A stretch of DNA of 5,829 bases from Gammaproteobacteria bacterium. Its GTDB lineage: Bacteria; Pseudomonadota; Gammaproteobacteria; Coxiellales; Coxiellaceae. Under the pieces are notes generated by a model. The model was not told the DNA's origin, did no database searches, and saw only the letters and a program-made list of their open reading frames with translations. Positions 1-5,829 of this stretch are shown here, piece after piece. The number at the start of each line of letters is the position of its first letter. Position 1 is the stretch's first letter. The DNA lies in contig JAJFJO010000390.1 of the NCBI GenBank assembly GCA_021774015.1, positions 1 through 5,829 on the forward strand, read 5' to 3'. A program made the translations under genes and the position numbers.

Positions 1-684
1 TTTTGCATCTTGGTCCGGCCGCTCCTGTGCTTTTGGTTCTTGTTCTGATGACGATCGTGTTGATGGTGTCGGTTGTTCAGCTGCAATGGCTGCAAGCACG
101 GTTGCAGTAACCGAGTTATCACCAGACACGGCTAAAATGTCAGGCACTCGCTGTTGCGCTTGTAGCAGCTGTTGCTCAATGTTTTCAAACTTATCAAGCT
201 CATACTCTTTCAATTGTTCCGGTAGATTTTTACATAGCCTTTGGAGCTGTTCTAAATAATGAATGTCATTGGCTTGCAAGCGAGAGCGATCTGTCTCAAG
301 TTTTGCCAGTTCAGGCTCAAGCTCGCGACCCAGGCGGGATAAATAGTTACGGTCTTTTTGCTGCATCCAGGCGCGGTCTTTAGGGCCTTCCGTATATCGG
401 GCACGATACCAGTCTTTTCTTGCCTCACCCTCTATATACTCCGCTATTTCCGGCTCTTCTACCCAATCATATCTCCCATCATTGGGAAAGCCGGTCTTTT
501 CCGTAAGAGACAGTTCCCGGTCGGTCTCTGGGCCGTCGGCATCGATTCCGTTCTCTCTTGTACTTGTGTACTGCTCCAGCGCCTCGTGATACTCCCCTCG
601 GACCCCGTAGCGGGGTAAGGTACTTATCAGCGCTAAAACAGAGGTGGTCGCAGCAGGTGACAGCCCAAAATTTCGTGATTGCAT
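1..684 (-). CDS. Hypothetical hydrophilic protein with probable coiled coil, C-terminus cut by window edge
   Basis: This frame is open for 228 codons from an ATG at 684 to the left edge, with no stop. I do not recognise the family. The start at 684 is favoured because GGAG lies 7 bases upstream; the adjacent ATG at 687 is only 4 bases from it, and an in-frame ATG at 735 has no ribosome binding site. The product begins MQSRNFGLSPAATTSVLALI. A mildly hydrophobic stretch at residues 8-23 is too short and too small-residue-rich to be a clear membrane segment or signal peptide. Residues 30-90 are acidic, with many Glu, Asp and Tyr. Residues 85-180 are Glu/Gln/Arg/Leu-rich and look helical, probably coiled coil. 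From about 205 the chain is Pro/Ser/Gln/Glu-rich, like a linker. GC is visibly higher than in the large gene upstream. It could be a secreted effector or a structural accessory protein; the sequence does not decide. The frame is well supported, the function unknown. Confidence 0.75.
   Translation of the reverse strand, partial: MQSRNFGLSPAATTSVLALISTLPRYGVRGEYHEALEQYTSTRENGIDADGPETDRELSLTEKTGFPNDGRYDWVEEPEIAEYIEGEARKDWYRARYTEGPKDRAWMQQKDRNYLSRLGRELEPELAKLETDRSRLQANDIHYLEQLQRLCKNLPEQLKEYELDKFENIEQQLLQAQQRVPDILAVSGDNSVTATVLAAIAAEQPTPSTRSSSEQEPKAQERPDQDAK
602..616. repeat. Perfect 6-bp inverted repeat inside the left gene
   Basis: ACCCCG (602-607) and CGGGGT (611-616) are exact reverse complements around a 3-base loop. 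The repeat falls at about residues 23-28 of the left gene. A GC-rich hairpin this close to a start could slow translation or be the core of a palindromic repeat family, but a chance match is also possible. Confidence 0.4.
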
Positions 685-691
685 CATACAT

Positions 692-695
692 CTCC
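692..695 (-). promoter_or_regulatory. Ribosome binding site (GGAG) for the gene starting at 684
   Basis: On the minus strand GGAG is followed by 7 bases and then the ATG at 684. This spacing is typical of a Shine-Dalgarno site and decides between the ATG-ATG pair at 687/684. No comparable site precedes the in-frame ATG at 735. Confidence 0.6.
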
Positions 696-751
696 ATCTG
701 ATCTTTCGGTTATCATCACGTCGACATACCGACATTACAATCAAAACAATA

Positions 752-973
752 TCAATGAGGCGGAAACAGGTCTAGCCTAAAACCACCCAAGATCAATAAC
801 CCACGTCCAACCCATACCGCTGGCTGGCAGTGTTTTTTTATGTACCCTATCGCAAATTCTACCGTGTGACTTGACGTCAAAAAAATCATAGAGACGGACT
901 CTCTGCATATCCTTAAAAAATCGATCAACTTAAACGGCCAAAAGGGTTTTCGTGTCGCCCTGTTCTTATTCAT
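752..973 (-). CDS. Doubtful 73-codon open frame in the intergenic region
   Basis: The frame runs from ATG at 973 to a TGA ending at 752, in the same direction as both neighbours and free of overlap with them. Against it, the only purine-rich stretch upstream (AAAAGGA) is well over 15 bases from the ATG. The frame also runs through T-runs that read as hydrophobic or Lys codons, and the peptide has no recognised family. It is Lys/Arg-rich at the start (MNKNRATRKPFWPF) with scattered Cys and a hydrophobic C-terminal third. It could be a remnant of a decayed gene or repeat element. I would not count it as a gene without homologues or expression. Confidence 0.15.
   Translation of the reverse strand: MNKNRATRKPFWPFKLIDFLRICRESVSMIFLTSSHTVEFAIGYIKKHCQPAVWVGRGLLILGGFRLDLFPPH
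871..880. repeat. Perfect 10-bp palindrome TTGACGTCAA
   Basis: The ten bases are their own reverse complement and lie between the two genes. They could be a binding site for a dimeric regulator of the left gene, but the distance of about 190 bases to its start and the single occurrence leave this open. Confidence 0.35.
879..904 (-). terminator. Weak terminator-like hairpin and T-run after the large gene
   Basis: On the minus strand AGAGA and TCTCT can pair around a 5-base loop (890-904), followed four bases later by seven T. The stem is short and not GC-rich, and the T-run does not directly abut it, so this is at best a weak Rho-independent terminator. It lies about 100 bases past the large gene's stop. 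Confidence 0.2.
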
Positions 974-999
974 ATTAATGGCGTATAAATTCCTTTTGG
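938..999. repeat. 8-bp inverted repeat with long loop downstream of the large gene
   Basis: CCAAAAGG (938-945) and CCTTTTGG (992-999) are exact reverse complements, 46 bases apart, immediately after the stop codon at 1004-1006. Pairing is perfect but not extended on either side. It might protect the 3' end of the message; a chance match is also plausible. Confidence 0.3.
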
Positions 1000-1003
1000 T
1001 TAC

Positions 1004-4000
1004 CTAGAAACCTAGAGCACTGGCTGCCGCCGCTTGCGCGCTGTCATCCCGCTCAGTTGTAGCACTTGCATGTGCTGCGGCAGCAGCAGCGGATGCGGAT
1101 GCCGATGCCGATGCGGATGCGGATGCGGATGCGGATGCGGATGCGCTGTGATTTTCTGCGGCCAATTGCTGAAAGAAAGGTAGTGTGGTGCGATCTCCAG
1201 CAGCCTCAACTTTTAATTGTTCTATTTCAATCCTTATATCCCAAGCCATAAAAAATTGTACCAATGCTACGAACAATTGCTTTGGCATCTCTAACAATTC
1301 AATTTTGCTTTCTTTACCAATAATGGAATATTTGAGGGTGGCAGTTTGTAATGATGGATCCCGATTTGCTTCAAGTAGGGCGTTAAAAATATCCCAGACA
1401 AATTTTTCATAGATATATTCACTACTTTGATCAGGTCTAAAATACAGATGTATATAGCTTTCATGCACAATAATATGGCTAATGATATCAAACAATTCGA
1501 TTGTGCTTGCATCAAAAAATCGTTGCATTGAAGCAATTTCATAGCGACTAATGCTATAATTTAGATTTGCTGTGATGATTGCACCATGGGATGTTAAGCA
1601 CAAGTCATAAACTTGTTCAGCAGCTAAAGTTTGAATACAGGATTGACTTTGTAAATCCCACACTTTCAACTCCGATTGAGGTTGATGCAGGTGATACCCA
1701 CCAGTGATTAGTTGGCCATTCGGTGCAAGACATAAACCATAAACACTGTGTGTATGACCGGGCAGCTCAGTAATTTGTGCGGCTGTTTGGCTATCCCAAA
1801 GTATCACTTTACCATTCTCCTCAGCACTAGCAATCTGCCCCCTGTTAATGACGCAAAGTCTTCTGATGGCAGAATGGGTTTTTGCTTGCTGCAGTACAAC
1901 CTGACGATCAACATCCCAAATAAATAGCTCACCGTTATTTGAACCACTGACCAATTGATTGTTTGGTAAGGTCGCAAGTGTTAGCACGTTATCAGTGTGT
2001 TCGGTCAGTGTGGCAATACAGTCCATACTGGCTAAATCCCAAATTTTAATGCTGTGATCGAGCCCACCGCTAACTAAGCGATTATCCGCAATAGTAGCTA
2101 GTGCATAAATACCACCGGTGTGCGCAGCACTCACACAAAGATCGCTGATTTCTTCGCCGGTATCAATATTCCAAAAGCGAATCGAGCAATCATTACCGGC
2201 ACTAACAAGTATGTTATTAGGCAATAAAGTGAGCGCATGCACAAAGTTGGTATGGCCGCGCAGTGTATGCTGTACGTCATGTAAGTCAGCACCGATAATT
2301 TTGATGGTATTGTCATTTGAACCAGTGGCAACACGATTATTTGGCAAAGCTTGTATAGCATATATATAATTTTCATGAATTTTGGTACTAATAGATTTTT
2401 GTAGTTTCATTAAAGGGTATTCAAGAAAATATACACAACCAAGTGTATCACAAGCGGCTAAGTGGCCGTTATTTGTGAAGGTTATTTGTCGACAATCATC
2501 ACGAATAGTATCTACTGAACCAATACGTTGAATATTATCGAGTTGACTAAAGTCCCAAATGTGTATGGCACAGTTACTACCAGCACTGGCTAAACGATTT
2601 TGACCTAAATGGCAAAATGTGTGTATAGCAGCCGTTGTTGAATCAAACGCGGGAAACCTAACTTTACAATGCCAGTTTTCAGGCATTTTATCACTTATAT
2701 CCCAGATGTAAAAATAAATTTTTCCATCAACCGCGTCACCACTCATTATAAGTTTATTGTCAAACGTGCAAAGTGCTTCCATTGCTGGTACTTCTAACTT
2801 TCGGACGCAAGTCAGTTCGGCTGCATCCCAAATAATAACTTCTTTATCAGCAGCAGTTGCAAAATATTTTGCATTAAGGTTGGTTATAGCGCTAATACGG
2901 GATTGGTGTTCATTGATAGTAGCGATGCATCTGAGACTTAATGTACTCCAGATTTTTAAACTACCATCATGACCACCCGTTACAAACTTAGTATTACAAA
3001 CAAATTGTGATGCTGTAATGTTTGCTGTAGAGTGCGCGCCATTATACTGTAGCAGCAATTTGCCATCAGAGGCATTATGAATAAATATACCGCTTGCAGT
3101 GACCACCATCAAATTATTATTTGACAAAGTATATAGTGCTTGTATCATCGCACCTTGATAACCCTCAATTGTTACCAATTTTTGCCGCGATAGTTCATCA
3201 ATAACCCAAATCAAACCGGATTCACCTGCAACGGCTAACCTATTGTTGGTTAAACATGCTATAGCTACAACTGCCTCATCAAATTTAAGATCATGTAATA
3301 CAGCATCACCTGCATAATCATAACCGGGTATCGAGCGATGAAACTTCACAGTTTTATTTAACACTGCTAAACGAGAATAATGTGCTTTGTCATTGTTTGA
3401 GAGTCTGCCGCTAGATAAAGCTTCGTATAGCAAAGAAAATTTGTTGCCCTTATGTGTTAACACATGATAGTTTTTGCGCTTTGGCAACTCCGCACTAGCC
3501 CCCTTTAAACGAGTTGGGAATGTAGCTGTCAATTGTAATATACCACTAGTATCACGTTGCCAAACACATAAATCAAACTTATTCACTTTTCTCGCAAAAA
3601 ATAATAAAGTTGCTGTGCCAATAAAACCACCTTGAGCCAAATACAATAAATACTTCTGACAGGCTTGCTCTGTTTTACAGTATTCTAATATTTGTCTTTC
3701 AAGTGCAGTATAATTTCTATACCAATCTCTCACTTTGGTAAGTTGGCGGTTATCCTCACCACTGAGGTGACGGGTCAATAATATGGCATTCCTCGTGAGT
3801 ATTTTAGCTTGCTCAATAGGCGTATTATCCTCAAAATTTACTGTCAATGCACTATTGGTGTTTATGACATGCACCAGATGAGCAATTTCATGTCTGGGAA
3901 GAATCGCCAAAATTTTGCGATGCTGCGCTACCAATGTTTGATCAGCAGGAGCTTTTGGCGGCGCTATGTGAGCAATTATACGTTTAAAACTATTTAGAGT

Positions 4001-5829
4001 GAAGTATAGGATGGCAAGATACCAAACAATTACCAACTGCTCATTGGTTATTATGGTCGATTTATCAAGTCCTTGCCAAATATTATCCGGTGCCAGCATC
4101 ACTCTACGCACATCAGGAGCAATTGCAACTCTATTAGCTGGTTGTTTTATCGCTTCCGTTAATAATTCCAAGCCCTGTTCTCTCGTCATGCCAATTGCAA
4201 TAAAGCCTGATTCAGCACTGCCAACCATTTTATATTGATCAAACAATTTTGGCCTATCTTCGCAAGAAGCAATATTGGTTTTAACATACGGGTTAAGAGG
4301 CAAGGTGAGCGCTGAATCCTCGTGGTAACTCATAGCAGTGGTGTCCACACGAAATTCGTTCAAGAGAAAACGATGCTCTGAGCGTATGGATTCAACATCA
4401 AAAACTCGAAAATAAATATGACCAGATGAATCCGTTTCATTAATATAATGTCTCATGCATTCTACAATAACAGGGCCGCTGTTGCGAATGGCCTGGTGCT
4501 TTTGACTGATGTTAAGAGGGATAAATTGTGTGTTGCTTTTTATAACTGGCACACCAAATACAGCAGCCATCGTTTGCAGCAAAGTTTGATTAAAGGTTGA
4601 AAGAAATTGATGGGCTTCAGCGTCTGACTCAAGCCCCATTTGGATAAAACCAAGAAACTTCAACTCACGTTGATCCTCTTTCTGAGTCAATCTAATACAT
4701 AACAAAAGCCAATAAAGTGGTGCACCAATATCAGGTTTATCCTCTGTCGCTGTATCGACGCAGATTGGTAACATGAAACGATTTGTTTGTCCAATAGCAA
4801 CTTGTGTAGTATTAATTTGACCAAGCGCGGTTGTTAGATCTAATGGGTTGGTTGCCTCTAAAGCCTCTGTATCATCGTCCGAGTCTCTTTTCATATTGAC
4901 GATGGGTTTAAATATTCTGGTACCTGGTTTTTCTTTTGGCAAACGTGATATTAATAGTTCAACATCAGCCACTTCATAGGCATAAGGTAGATATTTAGTG
5001 TCAGGTTGATAATCATTACTAAACCACTCAAGCTTATCCGTTTGCAGTTTAACTTCAGCTGGGTTAGCGAGCACAGTTTTAAGCCGAGCATCGCCCAATA
5101 ACGCTTGTACTTGATTTTGCATGACAAATTGCACTGGATCAATCAATGCTGAGTTATCAGCGTAATGACTAAAATTTTGCGTTAGTATCACAGTAACTTT
5201 GTTTAGTGTCACATCAGCGCGCAACCCAAATCGTTCGCTTTGATGGCTTTCATCTTCACCTAAATGTTCATCGATTATTCTTGATAGCAAGTTGCTGGTA
5301 TCGTCACTCTTGTCATCACTTAAGGCGAACACAAAGCGCCTGACCATTTCTATTATGTAAGCTTTGCCCCATAACTGCTGCAAATGATAGATTACCGTTT
5401 GTGGTAATGCGGCAAGCACTGCAAATTTTTGTAGCATCTGATAGGCCAACTCATGCTGATATAACGCATCTATGAGGGCGATAAATTCTGCAGCGTAATC
5501 ACCATCACCTGTGGCTGTGGACGCGGGTACTTCAGTAAGTAATTCAGCGTGTAGTCCAGTTAAAGCATTACCATCAATTTGGTTGCTTAGCTGAGAAAGT
5601 TGCGCCGCGAGCTCAGCATCTTCTGCATACTGTAAAGTAAAGTCAGTAACTTTTGCAGTACAGATATGGCTAAGCAAACCGACACGATACAAAACATTTG
5701 ATGTAACTTTATAATAATCCTGAGAGGGTTCAGCATAGCGACTGATAGATAAATGCAACAAGCTTTTTATTTGTGTAATTATGTTTTGTGCCTGTGTTGA
5801 TTGCAAGCGCACCTCGGCAACAGCAACAT
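1004..5829 (-). CDS. Giant WD40-repeat protein with degenerate deubiquitinase-like domains (5' end beyond window)
   Basis: The frame ends with TAG at 1006-1004 and is open to the right edge. A GTG at 5812 gives 1602 residues, but it has no ribosome binding site and the codons upstream (5827-5813, VAVAE) stay open, so the start is probably outside. Numbering here counts from that GTG. Residues 1-339 are mostly helical and unrecognised. Residues 340-462 resemble a CE-clan cysteine peptidase and 524-800 an OTU cysteine peptidase, both lacking expected catalytic residues. Residues 847-1434 form 14 WD40-type repeats, enough for two seven-bladed propellers, a fold that binds proteins. Residues 1435-1545 form a small alpha/beta region, and 1556-1602 a Ser-Ala/Ala tail. 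No signal peptide is visible in the part seen; hydrophobic stretches at 593-606 and 724-738 fit a buried core better than membrane segments. By inference it is a host-directed effector that binds ubiquitin-like or other host proteins without cleaving them. WD40 identity is certain; the rest is provisional. Confidence 0.95.
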   Translation of the reverse strand, partial: VAVAEVRLQSTQAQNIITQIKSLLHLSISRYAEPSQDYYKVTSNVLYRVGLLSHICTAKVTDFTLQYAEDAELAAQLSQLSNQIDGNALTGLHAELLTEVPASTATGDGDYAAEFIALIDALYQHELAYQMLQKFAVLAALPQTVIYHLQQLWGKAYIIEMVRRFVFALSDDKSDDTSNLLSRIIDEHLGEDESHQSERFGLRADVTLNKVTVILTQNFSHYADNSALIDPVQFVMQNQVQALLGDARLKTVLANPAEVKLQTDKLEWFSNDYQPDTKYLPYAYEVADVELLISRLPKEKPGTRIFKPIVNMKRDSDDDTEALEATNPLDLTTALGQINTTQVAIGQTNRFMLPICVDTATEDKPDIGAPLYWLLLCIRLTQKEDQRELKFLGFIQMGLESDAEAHQFLSTFNQTLLQTMAAVFGVPVIKSNTQFIPLNISQKHQAIRNSGPVIVECMRHYINETDSSGHIYFRVFDVESIRSEHRFLLNEFRVDTTAMSYHEDSALTLPLNPYVKTNIASCEDRPKLFDQYKMVGSAESGFIAIGMTREQGLELLTEAIKQPANRVAIAPDVRRVMLAPDNIWQGLDKSTIITNEQLVIVWYLAILYFTLNSFKRIIAHIAPPKAPADQTLVAQHRKILAILPRHEIAHLVHVINTNSALTVNFEDNTPIEQAKILTRNAILLTRHLSGEDNRQLTKVRDWYRNYTALERQILEYCKTEQACQKYLLYLAQGGFIGTATLLFFARKVNKFDLCVWQRDTSGILQLTATFPTRLKGASAELPKRKNYHVLTHKGNKFSLLYEALSSGRLSNNDKAHYSRLAVLNKTVKFHRSIPGYDYAGDAVLHDLKFDEAVVAIACLTNNRLAVAGESGLIWVIDELSRQKLVTIEGYQGAMIQALYTLSNNNLMVVTASGIFIHNASDGKLLLQYNGAHSTANITASQFVCNTKFVTGGHDGSLKIWSTLSLRCIATINEHQSRISAITNLNAKYFATAADKEVIIWDAAELTCVRKLEVPAMEALCTFDNKLIMSGDAVDGKIYFYIWDISDKMPENWHCKVRFPAFDSTTAAIHTFCHLGQNRLASAGSNCAIHIWDFSQLDNIQRIGSVDTIRDDCRQITFTNNGHLAACDTLGCVYFLEYPLMKLQKSISTKIHENYIYAIQALPNNRVATGSNDNTIKIIGADLHDVQHTLRGHTNFVHALTLLPNNILVSAGNDCSIRFWNIDTGEEISDLCVSAAHTGGIYALATIADNRLVSGGLDHSIKIWDLASMDCIATLTEHTDNVLTLATLPNNQLVSGSNNGELFIWDVDRQVVLQQAKTHSAIRRLCVINRGQIASAEENGKVILWDSQTAAQITELPGHTHSVYGLCLAPNGQLITGGYHLHQPQSELKVWDLQSQSCIQTLAAEQVYDLCLTSHGAIITANLNYSISRYEIASMQRFFDASTIELFDIISHIIVHESYIHLYFRPDQSSEYIYEKFVWDIFNALLEANRDPSLQTATLKYSIIGKESKIELLEMPKQLFVALVQFFMAWDIRIEIEQLKVEAAGDRTTLPFFQQLAAENHSASASASASASASASASASAAAAAAHASATTERDDSAQAAAASALGF
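1089..1142. repeat. Hexanucleotide tandem repeat, nine GCGGAT/GCCGAT units
   Basis: Nine uninterrupted 6-bp units on the + strand, seven GCGGAT and two GCCGAT (units 3 and 4), lie within the large gene. Read on the minus strand they encode most of the (Ser-Ala)10 run at residues 1556-1575, followed by a run of Ala. Six is a multiple of three, so gain or loss of units changes tail length without shifting the frame. Confidence 0.95.
1178..1510 (-). other. Small alpha/beta region after the propellers
   Basis: Residues 1435-1545 alternate predicted strands (YIHLYFRP, ATLKYSII, SKIELLEM) with amphipathic helices (YEKFVWDIFNALLEA, QLFVALVQFFMAW). They do not continue the WD40 pattern and form a separate compact unit. 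I do not recognise a named family. It may cap the second propeller or form its own binding module. Confidence 0.45.
1511..3274 (-). other. Fourteen WD40-type repeats, likely two seven-bladed propellers
   Basis: Residues 847-1434 divide into 14 units averaging exactly 42 residues. Typical cores are LPNNQLVSGSNNGELFIWD and IADNRLVSGGLDHSIKIWD, with the fixed NN.L.SG...D..I.IWD pattern and GH or H at blade boundaries. Units 3-6 and 9-13 close with IW, FW, LW or VW followed mostly by Asp or Asn. Units 7 (YFLEY) and 14 (SRYEI) lack the Trp-Asp end, and unit 8 ends IIGAD. A weak unit at positions 7 and 14 suits two separate seven-bladed rings. Propellers like these are protein-binding platforms with no catalysis of their own. 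Confidence 0.95.
3413..4243 (-). other. OTU-like cysteine peptidase segment, apparently inactive
   Basis: OTU peptidases begin with a GDGNCGF-type motif heading a helix and end with a strand, a helix with Ala/Leu-rich packing, and a final (N)H(F/Y) motif. Here GSAESGFIAIG (531-541) is followed by MTREQGLELL and VRRVML, matching the first part. FIGTATLLFFARKVNKF (730-746), DLCVW (747-751) and VLTHKGNKFSLL (784-795) match the last part. The nucleophile Cys is Ser535 and the closing His is Lys791, so hydrolysis by the usual mechanism is not expected. About 190 residues separate the two halves, longer than in compact OTU domains, and contain the hydrophobic stretch 593-606. Confidence 0.5.
4427..4795 (-). 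other. CE-clan (Ulp1/SENP-like) peptidase-like segment, apparently inactive
   Basis: Known active CE-clan peptidases run: strand ending in a Pro, HW before hydrophobic residues, then a D-S pair, then Q, then (D/N)CGP and a helix with Glu. Here the same order appears as RFMLPICVD (345-353), LYWLLLCIRL (366-375), FIQMGLES (389-396), Q440 and NSGPVIVE (444-451). The expected His is Tyr367, the expected Asp is not obvious at 391-396, and the nucleophile Cys is Ser445. Q440 lies 5 residues before Ser445; the family usually has 6. The match was made by eye and supports a pseudo-peptidase, not an active enzyme. Confidence 0.4.

Larger units (their letters stand above)
685..1003. other. Intergenic region between two co-directional genes
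   Basis: About 319 bases separate the stop of the large gene from the chosen start of the left gene. No tRNA, riboswitch or convincing -35/-10 pair was recognised on either strand. The region holds an isolated minus-strand frame (752-973), a perfect 10-bp palindrome (871-880), a small hairpin followed by seven T on the minus strand (879-904) and an 8-bp inverted repeat (938-945 with 992-999). If the left gene has its own promoter it should lie here, but I could not place it. Confidence 0.6.

Noticed and set aside
358..618. An 86-codon + strand frame.
   Set aside because: It is antisense to the left gene, with no recognisable product or ribosome binding site.
479..697. A 72-codon minus-strand frame from ATG 697.
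   Set aside because: It is a shadow of the left gene in another frame. The frame from ATG 684 stays open for the full 228 codons and has a better spaced ribosome binding site.
685..1003. Sigma70-type promoter for the left gene (TTGATA, TTGACG and TTGGAC were considered as -35 boxes).
   Set aside because: None has a reasonable -10 box at 16-18 bases.
1066..1251. A + strand frame coding a Met-Arg dipeptide run.
   Set aside because: It is the antisense reading of the hexanucleotide repeat in the large gene, with no independent support.
3878..3892. HEIAH (residues 641-645) matches the HExxH zinc metallopeptidase pattern.
   Set aside because: A Pro lies two residues before the first His, which is not tolerated in true sites of this class, and no third ligand pattern follows. 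The motif falls inside the OTU-like segment, and one chance match in a protein this long is not surprising.
3998..4036. Hydrophobic stretch LVIVWYLAILYFTL (residues 593-606) as a membrane segment.
   Set aside because: It is only 14 residues and sits between soluble-looking parts of the OTU-like segment, so a buried helix is more likely.
5778..5829. An ATG on the minus strand at exactly the right edge (5829-5827) as the start of the large gene.
   Set aside because: It is in a different frame from the large gene and reaches a TAA after 16 codons. The large gene's own frame is open through 5828, so its start is more likely beyond the window.

Overview
The window carries two long protein-coding frames, both on the minus strand and both cut by a window edge. 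They are separated by about 320 bases with no convincing gene. No rRNA, tRNA, CRISPR array, transposase or phage gene was seen. Very large repeat-rich proteins, degenerate deubiquitinase-like folds, a WD40 region and a moderately AT-rich genome suggest a host-associated gammaproteobacterium of the Legionellales type (Legionella, Coxiella, Berkiella and relatives). This placement is inference from protein style. No housekeeping marker is present.

Layout, left to right on the + strand. (1) 1-684, minus: the first 228 codons of a hydrophilic, coiled-coil-prone protein of unknown family, whose C-terminus lies beyond the left edge. It starts at an ATG preceded by GGAG at good spacing. (2) 685-1003: intergenic. 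It holds a doubtful 73-codon frame, a 10-bp perfect palindrome, a weak hairpin followed by a T-run, and an 8-bp inverted repeat just after the stop of the upstream gene. (3) 1004-5829, minus: a giant gene of at least 1602 codons that stays open to the right edge, so its true start is probably outside the window.

Reading the giant protein in order gives: a helical N-terminal region of about 340 residues; a segment resembling a CE-clan (Ulp1/SENP-like) cysteine peptidase with Tyr and Ser at the expected His and Cys positions; a segment resembling an OTU cysteine peptidase with Ser and Lys at the expected Cys and His positions; 14 WD40-type repeats averaging 42 residues, enough for two seven-bladed propellers; a small alpha/beta C-terminal region; and a Ser-Ala/Ala tail encoded by a hexanucleotide repeat. 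My main hypothesis is a secreted host-targeting protein in which two inactivated deubiquitinase-like folds may bind ubiquitin or ubiquitin-like proteins while the propellers bind another partner. The WD40 call is solid. The two pseudo-enzyme calls come from motif reading by eye and need profile or structure comparison.

The two genes are transcribed in the same direction, giant gene first, but the gap and weak terminator-like signals give no clear evidence for an operon. The left gene has visibly higher GC than the giant gene, so the two may have different histories.
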